A stretch of DNA of 30,972 nt from a virus. The stretch is taken from positions 1-30,972 of the IMG/VR virus record IMGVR_UViG_3300037852_000017; one strand, given 5' to 3'. The notes below the pieces were generated by a model. The model did not search any database. It was not told where the DNA came from and worked only from the letters and a program-made list of their open reading frames with translations. Positions 6,216-14,581 of the stretch are shown here, piece after piece. Position 1 is the stretch's first letter; each line of letters begins with the position of its first letter. The position numbers were made by a program, and so were the translations under genes.

Positions 6216-6943
6216 TGGAGACAGAACAAGAAGCTCGGGATAATGGTTGGGTTCCTGAAGAGGATTTTAGGTCTAACCCGAACAATGAAGGTAAGAAGTG
6301 GCGTACCGCAGAAGAGTTTATGGATCGGAAATCTTTATTTGATAAGATTGATGATCAACATCGAGAACTACGTAAGCTCCGTGATGGTATGAGTGCACTT
6401 CAGCAACACAATCAACAAATTGAAACAGTTACCAGGGAACGTCTTCTAAAAGAACTTAAGGCCCAAAAGGCCGAAGCAGTCAAAGAAGGTGACGTTGTTA
6501 AGATCGAAGAACTTCGCGACAAAATCGATGAAGTTAAGGCCATTCCAGTGGAAGTACCTATGCAACAAAGTACTCCACCAGAATTCAAACAATGGCTAGA
6601 TGATAACTCCTGGTATGGTTCAGATAAAGAAATGCGAGCTTTTGCAGATGCCTATGGTGTTGCACAACATCAAGCGGGGAAGTCCCCCCAGGAAGTTTTA
6701 AGTGCGGTCTCCAAGAAGGTAAAACAAGCCTACCCAGACAAGTTCAAGAATCCGGCTAAAGAATCTGCTCCTCCAATCGAGGGCAGTACTGGACGGAAAG
6801 CGGACCTCAAATCTAATCCCGGCCTAACAGAAATGCAGGAAAAGATTTGGAGAGATCTGGAAAGAGCTGGAGTTCCTTCAAGTAAGGATCCCAAAAAGAA
6901 GATGACTAGAGAAGAGTATGTTGATCGTTTAAAGTCGATTTAA
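6215..6943 (+). CDS. Scaffolding protein (putative)
   Basis: A 242-residue, highly charged and mainly helical protein with a predicted coiled coil (residues about 45-115, heptad-like Leu/Glu/Lys), a short Pro-rich break, a globular-looking middle with Trp and Tyr, and a basic C-terminal end. Composition, size and place between portal and capsid genes fit an internal scaffold that guides procapsid assembly. It starts by TAATG overlap with the co-chaperonin, with AGAGG upstream. The assignment is by context, since scaffolds share little sequence. Confidence 0.7.
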   Translation: METEQEARDNGWVPEEDFRSNPNNEGKKWRTAEEFMDRKSLFDKIDDQHRELRKLRDGMSALQQHNQQIETVTRERLLKELKAQKAEAVKEGDVVKIEELRDKIDEVKAIPVEVPMQQSTPPEFKQWLDDNSWYGSDKEMRAFADAYGVAQHQAGKSPQEVLSAVSKKVKQAYPDKFKNPAKESAPPIEGSTGRKADLKSNPGLTEMQEKIWRDLERAGVPSSKDPKKKMTREEYVDRLKSI

Positions 6944-6955
6944 TCGGAGAGAATG

Positions 6956-7348
6956 ATGGAAGATAAAACCCAAACACCTGCTAAGAAGCGTCGTCCAGTT
7001 GGATTACAAAATCGACTGGAAATTTTGAATCAAGATCCAAACCGTGTATATCGCCTCATCAATGAAGATCCTGCCCGTGTAGCTCAATTCGAAGCTGCTG
7101 GGTATAGAATCGAGGATGTACAGGAGTACATGGCTGGAGCTAAAAAGGGCGGTAAAGGTAGTTCTACTGATAATATGTTTCATGCTGGTGGTGGGCAAAA
7201 ACAACTCCTGGTCTCTATTGAAAAGGAGTTCTATGATGAGGATCAAGCTCTAAAGCAAGCTAAAGTAGACGCCATTGAAGCCCAAATTAAAAACAAAACT
7301 GCCGATGGCTTACAAGGTTTCTATGGGGATATTAAAATCTCTCGATAA
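6956..7348 (+). CDS. Small protein preceding the head genes, unknown function
   Basis: A 130-residue charged protein with an Arg/Asn-rich beginning (QNRLEILNQDPNRVYRL), a Gly/Ser/Lys linker around residues 60-75, and a helical end with EFYDEDQALKQAK. Two adjacent ATGs occur at 6953 and 6956; the second is better spaced (4 bases) from GGAGAG (6946-6951). It resembles hypothetical proteins that often sit upstream of podovirus capsid genes, a resemblance recalled and not tested. It might be a head-assembly or virion component. Confidence 0.65.
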   Translation: MEDKTQTPAKKRRPVGLQNRLEILNQDPNRVYRLINEDPARVAQFEAAGYRIEDVQEYMAGAKKGGKGSSTDNMFHAGGGQKQLLVSIEKEFYDEDQALKQAKVDAIEAQIKNKTADGLQGFYGDIKISR

Positions 7349-7379
7349 ACTTGACAGCCATCTCTCATAGGAGAAATAG

Positions 7380-8015
7380 ATGGCAAACGTTGTACGTGCT
7401 GGTCAAGGGTTCCGAGCTCTCTGGGGTTCAGATAGCGGTTCCTATTCCGGCAAAGTTAATGTGTATTTCCAGCCAGCGAGTGATGCAACTGCACTTGCTC
7501 AAGGAGATATTGTCAAGTTAGTGGCTACTTCTGTAGCCCCTACTGTTCAAACTACTAATCTTTACTATCCTGTAGCATATCTGCCTACAGTTACCCGTAT
7601 TACTGCTGTGACTGATGTTGCAGTTGGAGTTGTGGTTGGATTCCTTGCGGACCCAGCAAACCTTCAATATGCTAATTATCGTTTAGCATCAACTGATCGT
7701 TACATTCTTGTAGCAGACAGTCCCGTTGCTGAATTCGAAACTGAGTTCAACGGTGCTTACACCTACAACACAGCAGTTGGACTTAATGCATCACCAAAGA
7801 TTGGAGCTATTACTACTGTTACTAATGTAGCTCTTTCTAACATGGAACTGGATGGCACGACTCTTGCGACGACTGCAACTCTAATGTTCCGTGTCAAGCG
7901 TTATGTTCAACGTATCGATAACCAAGTTGATACGACTTCACCAGCATCCGCTAAGGTTGTTGTACAGTTTAACACTCATCAATACCTACCTGGTGGCAAC
8001 ACCACTGGTATTTAA
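7380..8015 (+). CDS. Probable head decoration or minor structural protein
   Basis: A 211-residue protein rich in Val, Thr and Ala with alternating hydrophobic residues, implying an almost all-beta fold, and little charge. It ends with QYLPGGNTTGI and lies 12 bases before the major capsid gene, where decoration or head proteins are commonly found. AGGAGA (7369-7374) precedes the ATG by 5 bases. No known domain is recognised; the structural role is inferred from position and composition. Confidence 0.65.
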   Translation: MANVVRAGQGFRALWGSDSGSYSGKVNVYFQPASDATALAQGDIVKLVATSVAPTVQTTNLYYPVAYLPTVTRITAVTDVAVGVVVGFLADPANLQYANYRLASTDRYILVADSPVAEFETEFNGAYTYNTAVGLNASPKIGAITTVTNVALSNMELDGTTLATTATLMFRVKRYVQRIDNQVDTTSPASAKVVVQFNTHQYLPGGNTTGI

Positions 8016-8027
8016 TAGGAGCTTATT

Positions 8028-8942
8028 ATGGCAATGCCGATCACTACTGGCTCGTTTGCTAAGGCTCTTTGGCCCGGTGTAGAAGCCTGGTATGGTAAAG
8101 AGTATAACGAGTATCCAGTTGAATTTATTCATCTGTTCGAAGAGCGTAGTTCACATAAAAACTTCGAAGAAATTATTGGTATTACTTCATTTGGTCTAGC
8201 CCAAGTTAAACCCGAGGGTGGAACCATTGCTTACGATACTGAGCGTCAAGGTTTCTTGACACGTGCTACACACGTTGTATTTGGTCTTGGATTCATTATC
8301 ACTCGTGAAATGTATGAAGATGACCAGTATGATGTAGTTGGAGAACGTAAGTCAAAGGGTCTTGCCTTCTCAATGCGTCAAACCCAAGAAGTCAACGGTG
8401 CCAACGTATATAACCGTGCTTTCAATTCAGCCTTTGCTTATGGTGATGGACAGCAAGCTATTTCAGCAGCCCACCCAAATGTGGCTGGTGGAACATGGTC
8501 AAATGCACTTTCAGTTAACTCAGACCTTTCTGAAGCTAGCCTTGAACAAGCTTGTAACCAGATTGCTTTATTTACTAACGATCGTGGTCTGATTATTGCT
8601 GCTATTCCTGAGTCCCTTATTATTCCTTGGGCTCTGGAGTTTGAAGCTGTTCGTATTCTAAAGTCAGCTGGACGTGTTGGTACAGACTTTAATGACCTAA
8701 ATGCTCTTAAAGAACTAGGGAAGTTCCGTAAGGGTCTGGTCATTAACCACTTCTTGACTGATCTAGATGCATGGTATATTCGGACTAATGTTCCAGATGG
8801 TATGCTCTACTTTAATCGTAGAGCAGCCGAGTTTGGCACTGAGAACGACTTTGATACTGAAAATGCGAAGTTTAAGGCAACTCAGCGTTATTCATTCACT
8901 GTTGGAGATCCTCGCGCCATCTTTGGTTCACCGGGCGCATAA
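8028..8942 (+). CDS. Major capsid protein
   Basis: The 304-residue shell protein, probably HK97 fold. It has an N-terminal arm (WPGVEAWYGKEYNEYPVEF), an E-loop-like region with FGLAQVKPEGGTIAYD (about residues 55-70), and a C-terminal A-domain-like part ending with YSFTVGDPRAIFGSPGA. The sequence has the look of phage T-like or Mu gpT-like major head subunits. AGGAGC lies 7 bases before the ATG. Its place after portal, scaffold and decoration genes, with a hairpin just after the stop, fits the highly expressed capsid gene. There is no sign of a frameshifted longer form. Confidence 0.88.
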   Translation: MAMPITTGSFAKALWPGVEAWYGKEYNEYPVEFIHLFEERSSHKNFEEIIGITSFGLAQVKPEGGTIAYDTERQGFLTRATHVVFGLGFIITREMYEDDQYDVVGERKSKGLAFSMRQTQEVNGANVYNRAFNSAFAYGDGQQAISAAHPNVAGGTWSNALSVNSDLSEASLEQACNQIALFTNDRGLIIAAIPESLIIPWALEFEAVRILKSAGRVGTDFNDLNALKELGKFRKGLVINHFLTDLDAWYIRTNVPDGMLYFNRRAAEFGTENDFDTENAKFKATQRYSFTVGDPRAIFGSPGA

Positions 8943-8947
8943 TGAAT

Positions 8948-8964
8948 AGGGGCTTAATGCCCCT
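8948..8964 (+). terminator. Short hairpin after the capsid gene
   Basis: AGGGGC and GCCCCT form a 6-bp stem around TTAAT, followed by only three T residues. It is a weak terminator or an mRNA 3'-end stabiliser. Reading through into the next gene, which has its own GGAGA site, appears likely. Confidence 0.5.
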
Positions 8965-8978
8965 TTCATGGAGAAACT

Positions 8979-9746
8979 ATGATCCAGTATCCAGATCTAA
9001 AACCAATCCCATCGAGTAATTGCCGAACTGTTAAGGTAAAGTCGTTTCCGATCTATCGCTCGGACACGGTTGCTACCTTAACATATGCTCCAGTTATTCC
9101 TATCACAAACATCCCAAATTGTGAGTGGAACTACTTAAGAGCTACTTTACCTGCGGCAGCTACTCCGATTTCACTAACTCTATGGTCACAGGCAGCTTCT
9201 AATGCTGTTACCACAGCTACTATTAATATTGGGACAATCATGCCCTATGTTAGTATTAGTGCTGCTGGTACCACAGCTACAGTAACTTTTGCTCTACCGC
9301 ATCAGTTGACTACTTCAGATTTTATCTTTGTTAAAGGATCTGGACAACCCAACTTCGATACAAGTGCAGCAACAGCAGTAGCTTCTGTGCCTAGTGCTAC
9401 GACTATTACATATACTATCTCTTCAACTACAGCAACATCAACCCAGGGTGAACTAGTTTGTTTATCCTACTATCTTTACGGGTTTGATGTCAAGACAGCA
9501 GCTACTGGTAAAGGACAGGTCTTTCCTAATCCAGTAACTAGGTTTGGTTATGCACCAAATGCAACTGGTGCTTATCAACCAGGTCAATACCACGTAGGGT
9601 TCCCAAACACTAATCCAATCACTACGGACTTAGACTGGGGACAGCCTTTCCAAGGTGGTGATCAAGGTATTGTAGTTACCTATGCTGAAACCGGAGGTGC
9701 TTCCTCATCTGGAGGTCCTTGGGTAGTTTATTTCGAATACGTATAA
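8979..9746 (+). CDS. Virion structural protein, beta-rich
   Basis: A 255-residue protein made of Thr/Ala/Ser/Val-rich beta strands. Residues about 88-150 look like an inserted small beta domain of a type common in phage tail proteins, with the pattern ATVTFALPHQLTTSDFIFVKG and a closing TTITYTISS. The flanking parts (IPNCEWNYLRATLP and the C-terminal GGPWVVYFEYV) read as one second domain. The start has GGAGA upstream. It lies between two hairpins, the second a strong terminator, so it probably belongs with the capsid transcript. The exact role (head fibre, collar or tail) is unknown. Confidence 0.6.
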   Translation: MIQYPDLKPIPSSNCRTVKVKSFPIYRSDTVATLTYAPVIPITNIPNCEWNYLRATLPAAATPISLTLWSQAASNAVTTATINIGTIMPYVSISAAGTTATVTFALPHQLTTSDFIFVKGSGQPNFDTSAATAVASVPSATTITYTISSTTATSTQGELVCLSYYLYGFDVKTAATGKGQVFPNPVTRFGYAPNATGAYQPGQYHVGFPNTNPITTDLDWGQPFQGGDQGIVVTYAETGGASSSGGPWVVYFEYV

Positions 9747-9762
9747 TATTTTAAACTAGCCG

Positions 9763-9803
9763 AGGGGCGATTTCCTTTTTAAGGAGTCGCCCTTCTTTTA
9801 TTT
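9763..9803 (+). terminator. Rho-independent terminator
   Basis: A long imperfect stem (AGGGGCGA and TCGCCCTT, with one G-T pair) continues into TCCTT and AAGGA around a 3-base T loop, followed by a T-rich CTTCTTTTATTT tail. It would cut the transcript after the capsid block and lower expression of the tail genes downstream. Confidence 0.85.
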
Positions 9804-9814
9804 GGAGAAAACCG

Positions 9815-10231
9815 ATGAGTTCCGGTTTACAGTTACGGCCATTTAGGCCGCTGGCGCCAACCGTTTTGCTGTCTGTGACGACTTCGAGCGTGGCGAGCCA
9901 ATTGAATTATCCAGGGACTTCTACACAAGGTCCTACCCCTGAATACCTACAACCTCAGATTGGTGGTGGTGTTCAGATGATTCAATTCGTTAATGCAGGT
10001 ACTTCTACTGTTTATGTAACATTTGGTAAAACAACTTCACGTTCTGGTGGCCCTTTAAATCCAGCAGAACCCCCTACAGCCACAATTCCTCTTGTAGGTA
10101 CTCCAGGATCGATGCCGATTCTAGCAGGAACCGTGGTAGTATATACTATTGGATCCAGAATTGATTCTATTGCAGTAATTGCCTCCGTAGCTAATGCCCA
10201 ATTCTTCTATACTATTGGTGAGGGCACATAA
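9815..10231 (+). CDS. Small virion-associated protein, unknown
   Basis: A 138-residue protein rich in Thr, Ser, Gly, Pro and Val, nearly all beta by composition, with a low-complexity N-terminal third and a more ordered segment (VQMIQFVNAGTSTVYVTFG). The fold looks like a jelly-roll or Ig-like capsid or tail component. It is the first gene after the terminator at 9763-9803, with GGAG upstream, and is joined to the next gene by TAATG. No family is recognised. Confidence 0.55.
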   Translation: MSSGLQLRPFRPLAPTVLLSVTTSSVASQLNYPGTSTQGPTPEYLQPQIGGGVQMIQFVNAGTSTVYVTFGKTTSRSGGPLNPAEPPTATIPLVGTPGSMPILAGTVVVYTIGSRIDSIAVIASVANAQFFYTIGEGT

Positions 10232-10953
10232 TGTTAAAAGCTGCAATTAGAAATAATAGTGTTATTATAGGGGAAACAGCAGTTCCCTTTATTGTTGCTC
10301 CTACAGGAACCATGGCAAACAATGGAGCAATTACTTTAGGAACAGCTTTAGCAACTACCTATTCTAACGCTTTTATTATGCTTCCTGCTGGAGCAATTGC
10401 TGCTGGTGTTCCTGCTGCTGCTTCCTGGTTATTTGTTCAAATGTCCAGTACTACGGCAGGAACTGTATTTAATAATACTTATACTAGCGGTGTTCCTGTT
10501 ATTCCCACTGCCCCAACTCCCTTTGTTACTACAGGTCCTGGGGCATATACTGGTGTAACCACTGCCCAGAATGGTGTTACTTATGTAGTTCCTGGTAATT
10601 TGATGGGGCCTAATGGAACCCTTTATTACGAAGCAAGCTATCAGTATCCTAACACCGCAGGTGCAAAAACAGCCTCTGTTGCCTATGGCGGAGTTGCTAT
10701 TTTTACCAGAGGAGAGACAACCTCAGTTTCCGGTGCTATAGCAAAAAAGCTACAAAACCGTGGTGTTGCTAATTCCCAGATCTCTTCGGATCCAGGTGGT
10801 CAACCAGGTGTAGTTCTAGCTGCTGTGGCTAGTCCTACAGTTACTGCTATAGATACTACTGCTAATCAAAACTTTATCTTTGTCCTACAATTAGCCACAG
10901 CTACTGATTTCTTGGTAATGGAGAGATTGTTTGTTGCTGTGTTTCCTGGATAA
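10231..10953 (+). CDS. Virion protein, Ala/Thr/Gly-rich, unknown
   Basis: A 240-residue protein of low charge, rich in Ala, Thr, Gly and Val, with a beta-type pattern throughout and a closing hydrophobic segment (FLVMERLFVAVFPG). GAGGG precedes its ATG, which overlaps the upstream stop as TAATG; the next gene also starts by TAATG. Position between head genes and tailspikes suggests a tail or fibre component. No domain is recognised. Confidence 0.55.
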   Translation: MLKAAIRNNSVIIGETAVPFIVAPTGTMANNGAITLGTALATTYSNAFIMLPAGAIAAGVPAAASWLFVQMSSTTAGTVFNNTYTSGVPVIPTAPTPFVTTGPGAYTGVTTAQNGVTYVVPGNLMGPNGTLYYEASYQYPNTAGAKTASVAYGGVAIFTRGETTSVSGAIAKKLQNRGVANSQISSDPGGQPGVVLAAVASPTVTAIDTTANQNFIFVLQLATATDFLVMERLFVAVFPG

Positions 10954-12041
10954 TGCTCAAGGGATCTACATATGTAAATGTAGTTTCTATTGATCTTAAA
11001 CAACAAATGGGAGCCAAGGGAGATGGAGTTTCGGACGATAGTGCCTCTTTAGTTGCAGCAATTAATCAAGTTAATACAAACTACACAAACAAGATTTCCA
11101 GTATTATTACAGTTCCTCCGGGGTCATATTTAATTAAAAGTAATGCTATCCCCGCTTTTAGTCCTGGTGTACCCGGAGCTATATATGGGGCAGGTCCTCA
11201 CAGAACCTACTTTCAACTAGATTCTAGTTATGTTGGAGATCTCTTCTCCTGGTCAGAGTCCTGGATAAGTACAGCTTATGTATCTGGGATGACTGGAGCA
11301 CAGGACAAAGCCGGACCTCAAGCAAAAGGATTTACAGTACTTGGTAATACTAGTGCTGGAAGTCAACAAAATGTTTTTAGATTCTATGATAGAAATGACC
11401 ATGTATTAATGGAGGATGTTGAAGCCTACTTCATTAATGGACAGTTTCTTTCTTGTGGTAGAACATTAAATCAATCTATTGGGTTTATGAGGGAAAGTCA
11501 CTTTAGAAATCTAAAAGCATTTAATTGTGGTACAGTAAGTCAACCTGTTATAGAACTTTCCTCTACTACAACCGTAAGTTCCGACGCTACTAATGAACTT
11601 CAATTCCATGGTCTTAATCTCTTCGGAGCAAAAGGAAAGGGAATTGTTATTAACAACCCCAATTCTTTTAATTCTACCCGACTTATTAAGATGTTTGGGG
11701 TTAGGATAGAAGCTGGTGGAGATGATGGGATTAGTATCGGACTTGTTACTGATACTGGTCAAACCTCTAATATAGGTATTCATGGCTGGGAATTGTCCAG
11801 TGGATTAATTAATACCTACGGTTTAGCAGTAAATACTAATGGTAGTTTTGTTCCCTATGGTATATATGTGAATGATGGTGTTATCAATACTCTAGGAAGC
11901 GGTATTAATCTTCAAAGATGTAATGGATTGCAGATTATTTTAAGTTCTATGAATGTCGGACAAAACACAGTAACCACTACTGCCAATGCCCTGAACTATA
12001 TTGTAAGTGGACCCAATACAACCTATTCACACAATCCATAG
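10953..12041 (+). CDS. Tailspike/tail fibre with pectate-lyase-like beta-helix
   Basis: A 362-residue protein whose N-terminal part carries the typical start of a phage right-handed beta-helix, GAKGDGVSDDSASLVAAIN (about residues 21-39), followed by ITVPPGSYLIKS and many short Asn/Gly/Val-rich coils. In phages this fold binds or cuts host surface polysaccharide. It has no obvious long N-terminal virion-binding domain, unlike the second spike downstream. No chaperone or enzyme residues can be picked with certainty. It is coupled upstream by TAATG. Confidence 0.75.
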   Translation: MLKGSTYVNVVSIDLKQQMGAKGDGVSDDSASLVAAINQVNTNYTNKISSIITVPPGSYLIKSNAIPAFSPGVPGAIYGAGPHRTYFQLDSSYVGDLFSWSESWISTAYVSGMTGAQDKAGPQAKGFTVLGNTSAGSQQNVFRFYDRNDHVLMEDVEAYFINGQFLSCGRTLNQSIGFMRESHFRNLKAFNCGTVSQPVIELSSTTTVSSDATNELQFHGLNLFGAKGKGIVINNPNSFNSTRLIKMFGVRIEAGGDDGISIGLVTDTGQTSNIGIHGWELSSGLINTYGLAVNTNGSFVPYGIYVNDGVINTLGSGINLQRCNGLQIILSSMNVGQNTVTTTANALNYIVSGPNTTYSHNP

Positions 12042-12048
12042 AGAGATT

Positions 12049-12225
12049 ATGTCTAATACTGGAAATACTATTAAGCACACATTAGATTTAACTGCTGCCT
12101 TTGTGGCAGTAGCACCTTGGTTTGATCTTATGCCAAAGATCGCAGCTACTATGGCTGTTCTTTGGTATATGGTTAGATTTTATGAATGGGTTAAAGAGAA
12201 GCTAAATGCCAAATCCGGAAGGTAG
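12049..12225 (+). CDS. Small membrane protein, possible holin
   Basis: A 58-residue protein with a hydrophobic central stretch (residues about 15-43, AAFVAVAPWFDLMPKIAATM then AVLWYMVRFY) and a basic tail (EKLNAKSGR). This could make one long or two short membrane segments, as in small phage holins. The ATG at 12049 is chosen over the in-frame ATG at 12007, which lies inside the tailspike. AGAGAG precedes it. The distance from the endolysin and the presence of a better holin at 25635 make the lytic role uncertain. Confidence 0.5.
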   Translation: MSNTGNTIKHTLDLTAAFVAVAPWFDLMPKIAATMAVLWYMVRFYEWVKEKLNAKSGR

Positions 12226-12580
12226 TTGGTATAGAGGCCGCTGGCTATTCTATTGTGATGTCTGTGGAAAAAAGATGGTTTCCACAGATGCCAAAAGACG
12301 TTGGGATGGCCTCTATGTATGTAAAAATGATTGGGAGATGCGCCATCCCAGTGACTTTATTCGTGCTCGAAAAGAGACCTCAAATGAACTACCATGGTCC
12401 AGACCTGTCCTACCAGAAGGTAATGTAGCTCCTAACTATAAAGATGTGTATGTTGCCTTCACTGATGGATTATCAGGTACTGATACTGCATATATCGGAA
12501 CTGGTGCTTATTATTTCTATGACACTTCTAAAGATGTTTATCCATCTCCAGAAGCCTATGTAATCGGAGATTATTTCTAA
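12206..12580 (+). CDS. Small zinc-ribbon-like phage protein
   Basis: A 124-residue protein with CDVCG at residues 17-21 and VCKNDWEMRHPSDFIR at 38-53, giving Cys17, Cys20, Cys39 and perhaps His47 as zinc ligands. This pattern (a CxxC, RRWDGL, then a single Cys and HPSDFIR) recurs in small proteins of podovirus tail regions, as recalled and not tested. The C-terminal half is Tyr-rich (AYYFYDTSKDVYPSPEAY). It overlaps the preceding gene by 20 bases. The function is unknown. Confidence 0.65.
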   Translation: MPNPEGSWYRGRWLFYCDVCGKKMVSTDAKRRWDGLYVCKNDWEMRHPSDFIRARKETSNELPWSRPVLPEGNVAPNYKDVYVAFTDGLSGTDTAYIGTGAYYFYDTSKDVYPSPEAYVIGDYF

Positions 12581-13080
12581 TGTCTATTGTTACTAGATTA
12601 GGTAAAGGAGCTCCGCTAACATTTGCGGAAATGGATGGTAATTTTACCACAATTGCTGGTTTAATTAATGCTGGATTTAATTACTCTACTGATATTGGAA
12701 CCTTAAATGCATTAGCTATTACCTTAGCTACTCCACCAGCTCTTTATATAGATGGAATGAATTTTAGTGTAAAAGTAGCCAACACAACTACTTCTACTGC
12801 TACCCTTAATATTAATGGTTTAGGTGTTAAGAATATTTATGATGAAGCTGGTATACTTCTTACTGCTGGTACTTTACTTGCAGGACAGATCTATACCTTT
12901 GTGTACAATTCTAGTCTAGGTTCGGGTGCTGGTGGTTTCACAGCCTTTATCCCAAACCCAACAAACATCCCTTGGGTGGCGGGAGGTTCTGGAGCTACTG
13001 TATTAACTCTTACAAATAAACTAAATGAACAGGTTAATACAATTGATTATGGTAGTAGAGGTTCCGCGACAAACTACTAA
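12580..13080 (+). CDS. Tailspike N-terminal part, virion-attachment region
   Basis: A 166-residue protein whose start RLGKGAPLTFAEMDGNF is a common opening of phage tail fibres, followed by a beta-rich segment. The end (NKLNEQVNTIDYGSRGSAT) is what normally leads into a pectate-lyase beta-helix, but the frame stops after Asn-Tyr. The frame at 13025-14581 continues with beta-helix sequence. The two thus look like one gene split by a frame change near 13072-13080 (one extra base, or two missing, in AACTACTAAG). It may instead be a separate adaptor protein. GGAG is present upstream of the start. Confidence 0.75.
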   Translation: MSIVTRLGKGAPLTFAEMDGNFTTIAGLINAGFNYSTDIGTLNALAITLATPPALYIDGMNFSVKVANTTTSTATLNINGLGVKNIYDEAGILLTAGTLLAGQIYTFVYNSSLGSGAGGFTAFIPNPTNIPWVAGGSGATVLTLTNKLNEQVNTIDYGSRGSATNY

Positions 13081-14581
13081 GTTTAACGTAGGTCAGTATA
13101 GAATTGATACTTCAGGGCTTTCAGTTACTGGACCTATCAATCTAACTGGAGATGGTACAGGAGCAGGTCCTGGGGCAGTACTTAATGACCACTGTTCCCA
13201 AATTCTACCTAATTTTGCAACGGGAGATGTGATTTATGTTGGACCTACTTTGTATGGTTCAACCTTCCGTGATTTTCAGATCAATTCAAATGTAGGACAA
13301 CGTACTAGTGGTGCAGGTATTCACTTAGATGGAACTGGTCTTGGTAGTGCTGCTGCAAACTATAGAATTGAAAACGTTGCTTTTAACAATCAATTCCAAG
13401 GTATTAATCTATCAGTAGACCACTTAGGTGTTATTGAGAATACTTATCACCAAGCTTGGAAAGCAGATGCTATAGTAGCAACAGGAGATGGAACTCATGA
13501 GAGTGCCGGTCCTTTTGCAGTTCAGAACTATTTCTTTGGTGATACAACCACAGGTACTGCTCAAAACTCTGTTTTTCAACTTCATAACGGATATTTTAGA
13601 TTACTAAATAATTTGATCTTAGGTTCCCAAATTGGGGTTCGACTTTATTGTGATACGTTTCCAGTGGGAGCTCCCGAAGTTGTTGGTAACTGGATTGAAG
13701 AGCAGGATGTGTCTGGTATATACTGTTTCCAAAGCGGTGGTCAACTTGGAACAATGTATGCTTTTAACTGGAATGAGTTCTCGACAGCCACTTTAGGTGC
13801 TGCTGGTAGACCTAATTTCCAATCCCATATTACAATTGCTACTGGTTCTCCAACCAATTGGTTGACTGATTTCCAGATTATTGGTAATAGAATGCGCACT
13901 ACAGCAGCAGCTGCTGGGGGTGCGTTTATCAATGTGCTTAGTGGGCAATATGGACAGGTTCGGGATAATACTCTAGAAGGATTAACAGGAAATACTACTC
14001 AAGGAATTGAAGTAAGTAATTCGACTAATGTTAAGAATCTGGATGTTTTAGATAACCTAGTCCATGGTAATTTTAGTAATAAATACCTTATTACTAATAC
14101 GGAAGTAATGTTCCGTGATTTTTCATCCCGATTAACTGCCACTGAACTAGCTTCTATTACGGTTCGTGATGGTTCAACTGCATGGTGTGAAGATGGATTA
14201 GCTGGATCTAATCCACTTACAGGAGGTGGAACTGGTTGTATTGCTGTCAGAGAACGTGGTGCCTGGAAGGGTAAAACTCCACAAACTGCCCCTACAGTTA
14301 TCACAGGCAGCCCAGGAACTTATACAGTAATAGACACCGATACGTCCATTATCTTCAATACTGGTGCCAGTGTAGTAGTAACTCTTCCCACGGCGTCTAG
14401 CTTCGTAGGTAGAGAAATAGTTATGAAAACTATTGTTAATTTTGCTATTACTTCCAATCTCTCTAATGTTCAACCTCTTGCTGGAGGTGCTAATGGTACT
14501 GCTATTTTAGCTGCGACTGCTGGTAAGTTTGCTATGTTAAAAAGTGATGGTGTAACTTGGTTAACAATGATGGGTAATTAA
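13025..14581 (+). CDS. Tailspike C-terminal part, beta-helix and trimer tip
   Basis: An open frame with beta-helix sequence from YRIDTSGLSVTGPINLTGDG (about residue 27) through repeated Asn/Gly-rich coils (QINSNVGQRTSGAGIHLDG), ending in a C-terminal domain (ASVVVTLPTASSFVGREIVM, then AMLKSDGVTWLTMMGN) typical of trimeric spike tips. The nominal ATG at 13025 has no Shine-Dalgarno sequence and gives an implausible beginning (MNRLIQLIMVV). The gene is better read as the rest of the spike begun at 12580. The joint also lacks the usual stretch between TTKFN and GQYRID. Start is therefore uncertain. Confidence 0.7.
   Translation: MNRLIQLIMVVEVPRQTTKFNVGQYRIDTSGLSVTGPINLTGDGTGAGPGAVLNDHCSQILPNFATGDVIYVGPTLYGSTFRDFQINSNVGQRTSGAGIHLDGTGLGSAAANYRIENVAFNNQFQGINLSVDHLGVIENTYHQAWKADAIVATGDGTHESAGPFAVQNYFFGDTTTGTAQNSVFQLHNGYFRLLNNLILGSQIGVRLYCDTFPVGAPEVVGNWIEEQDVSGIYCFQSGGQLGTMYAFNWNEFSTATLGAAGRPNFQSHITIATGSPTNWLTDFQIIGNRMRTTAAAAGGAFINVLSGQYGQVRDNTLEGLTGNTTQGIEVSNSTNVKNLDVLDNLVHGNFSNKYLITNTEVMFRDFSSRLTATELASITVRDGSTAWCEDGLAGSNPLTGGGTGCIAVRERGAWKGKTPQTAPTVITGSPGTYTVIDTDTSIIFNTGASVVVTLPTASSFVGREIVMKTIVNFAITSNLSNVQPLAGGANGTAILAATAGKFAMLKSDGVTWLTMMGN

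Noticed and set aside
7351-7379. TTGACA in the short gap before the decoration gene
   Set aside because: No acceptable -10 at 16-18 bp; the region is just a ribosome-site gap.
9719-9747. TTGGGT, 17 bp, TATAAT promoter-like pair
   Set aside because: The -35 matches poorly and the transcript would hit the terminator at 9763 within a few bases; it lies over the end of a coding gene.
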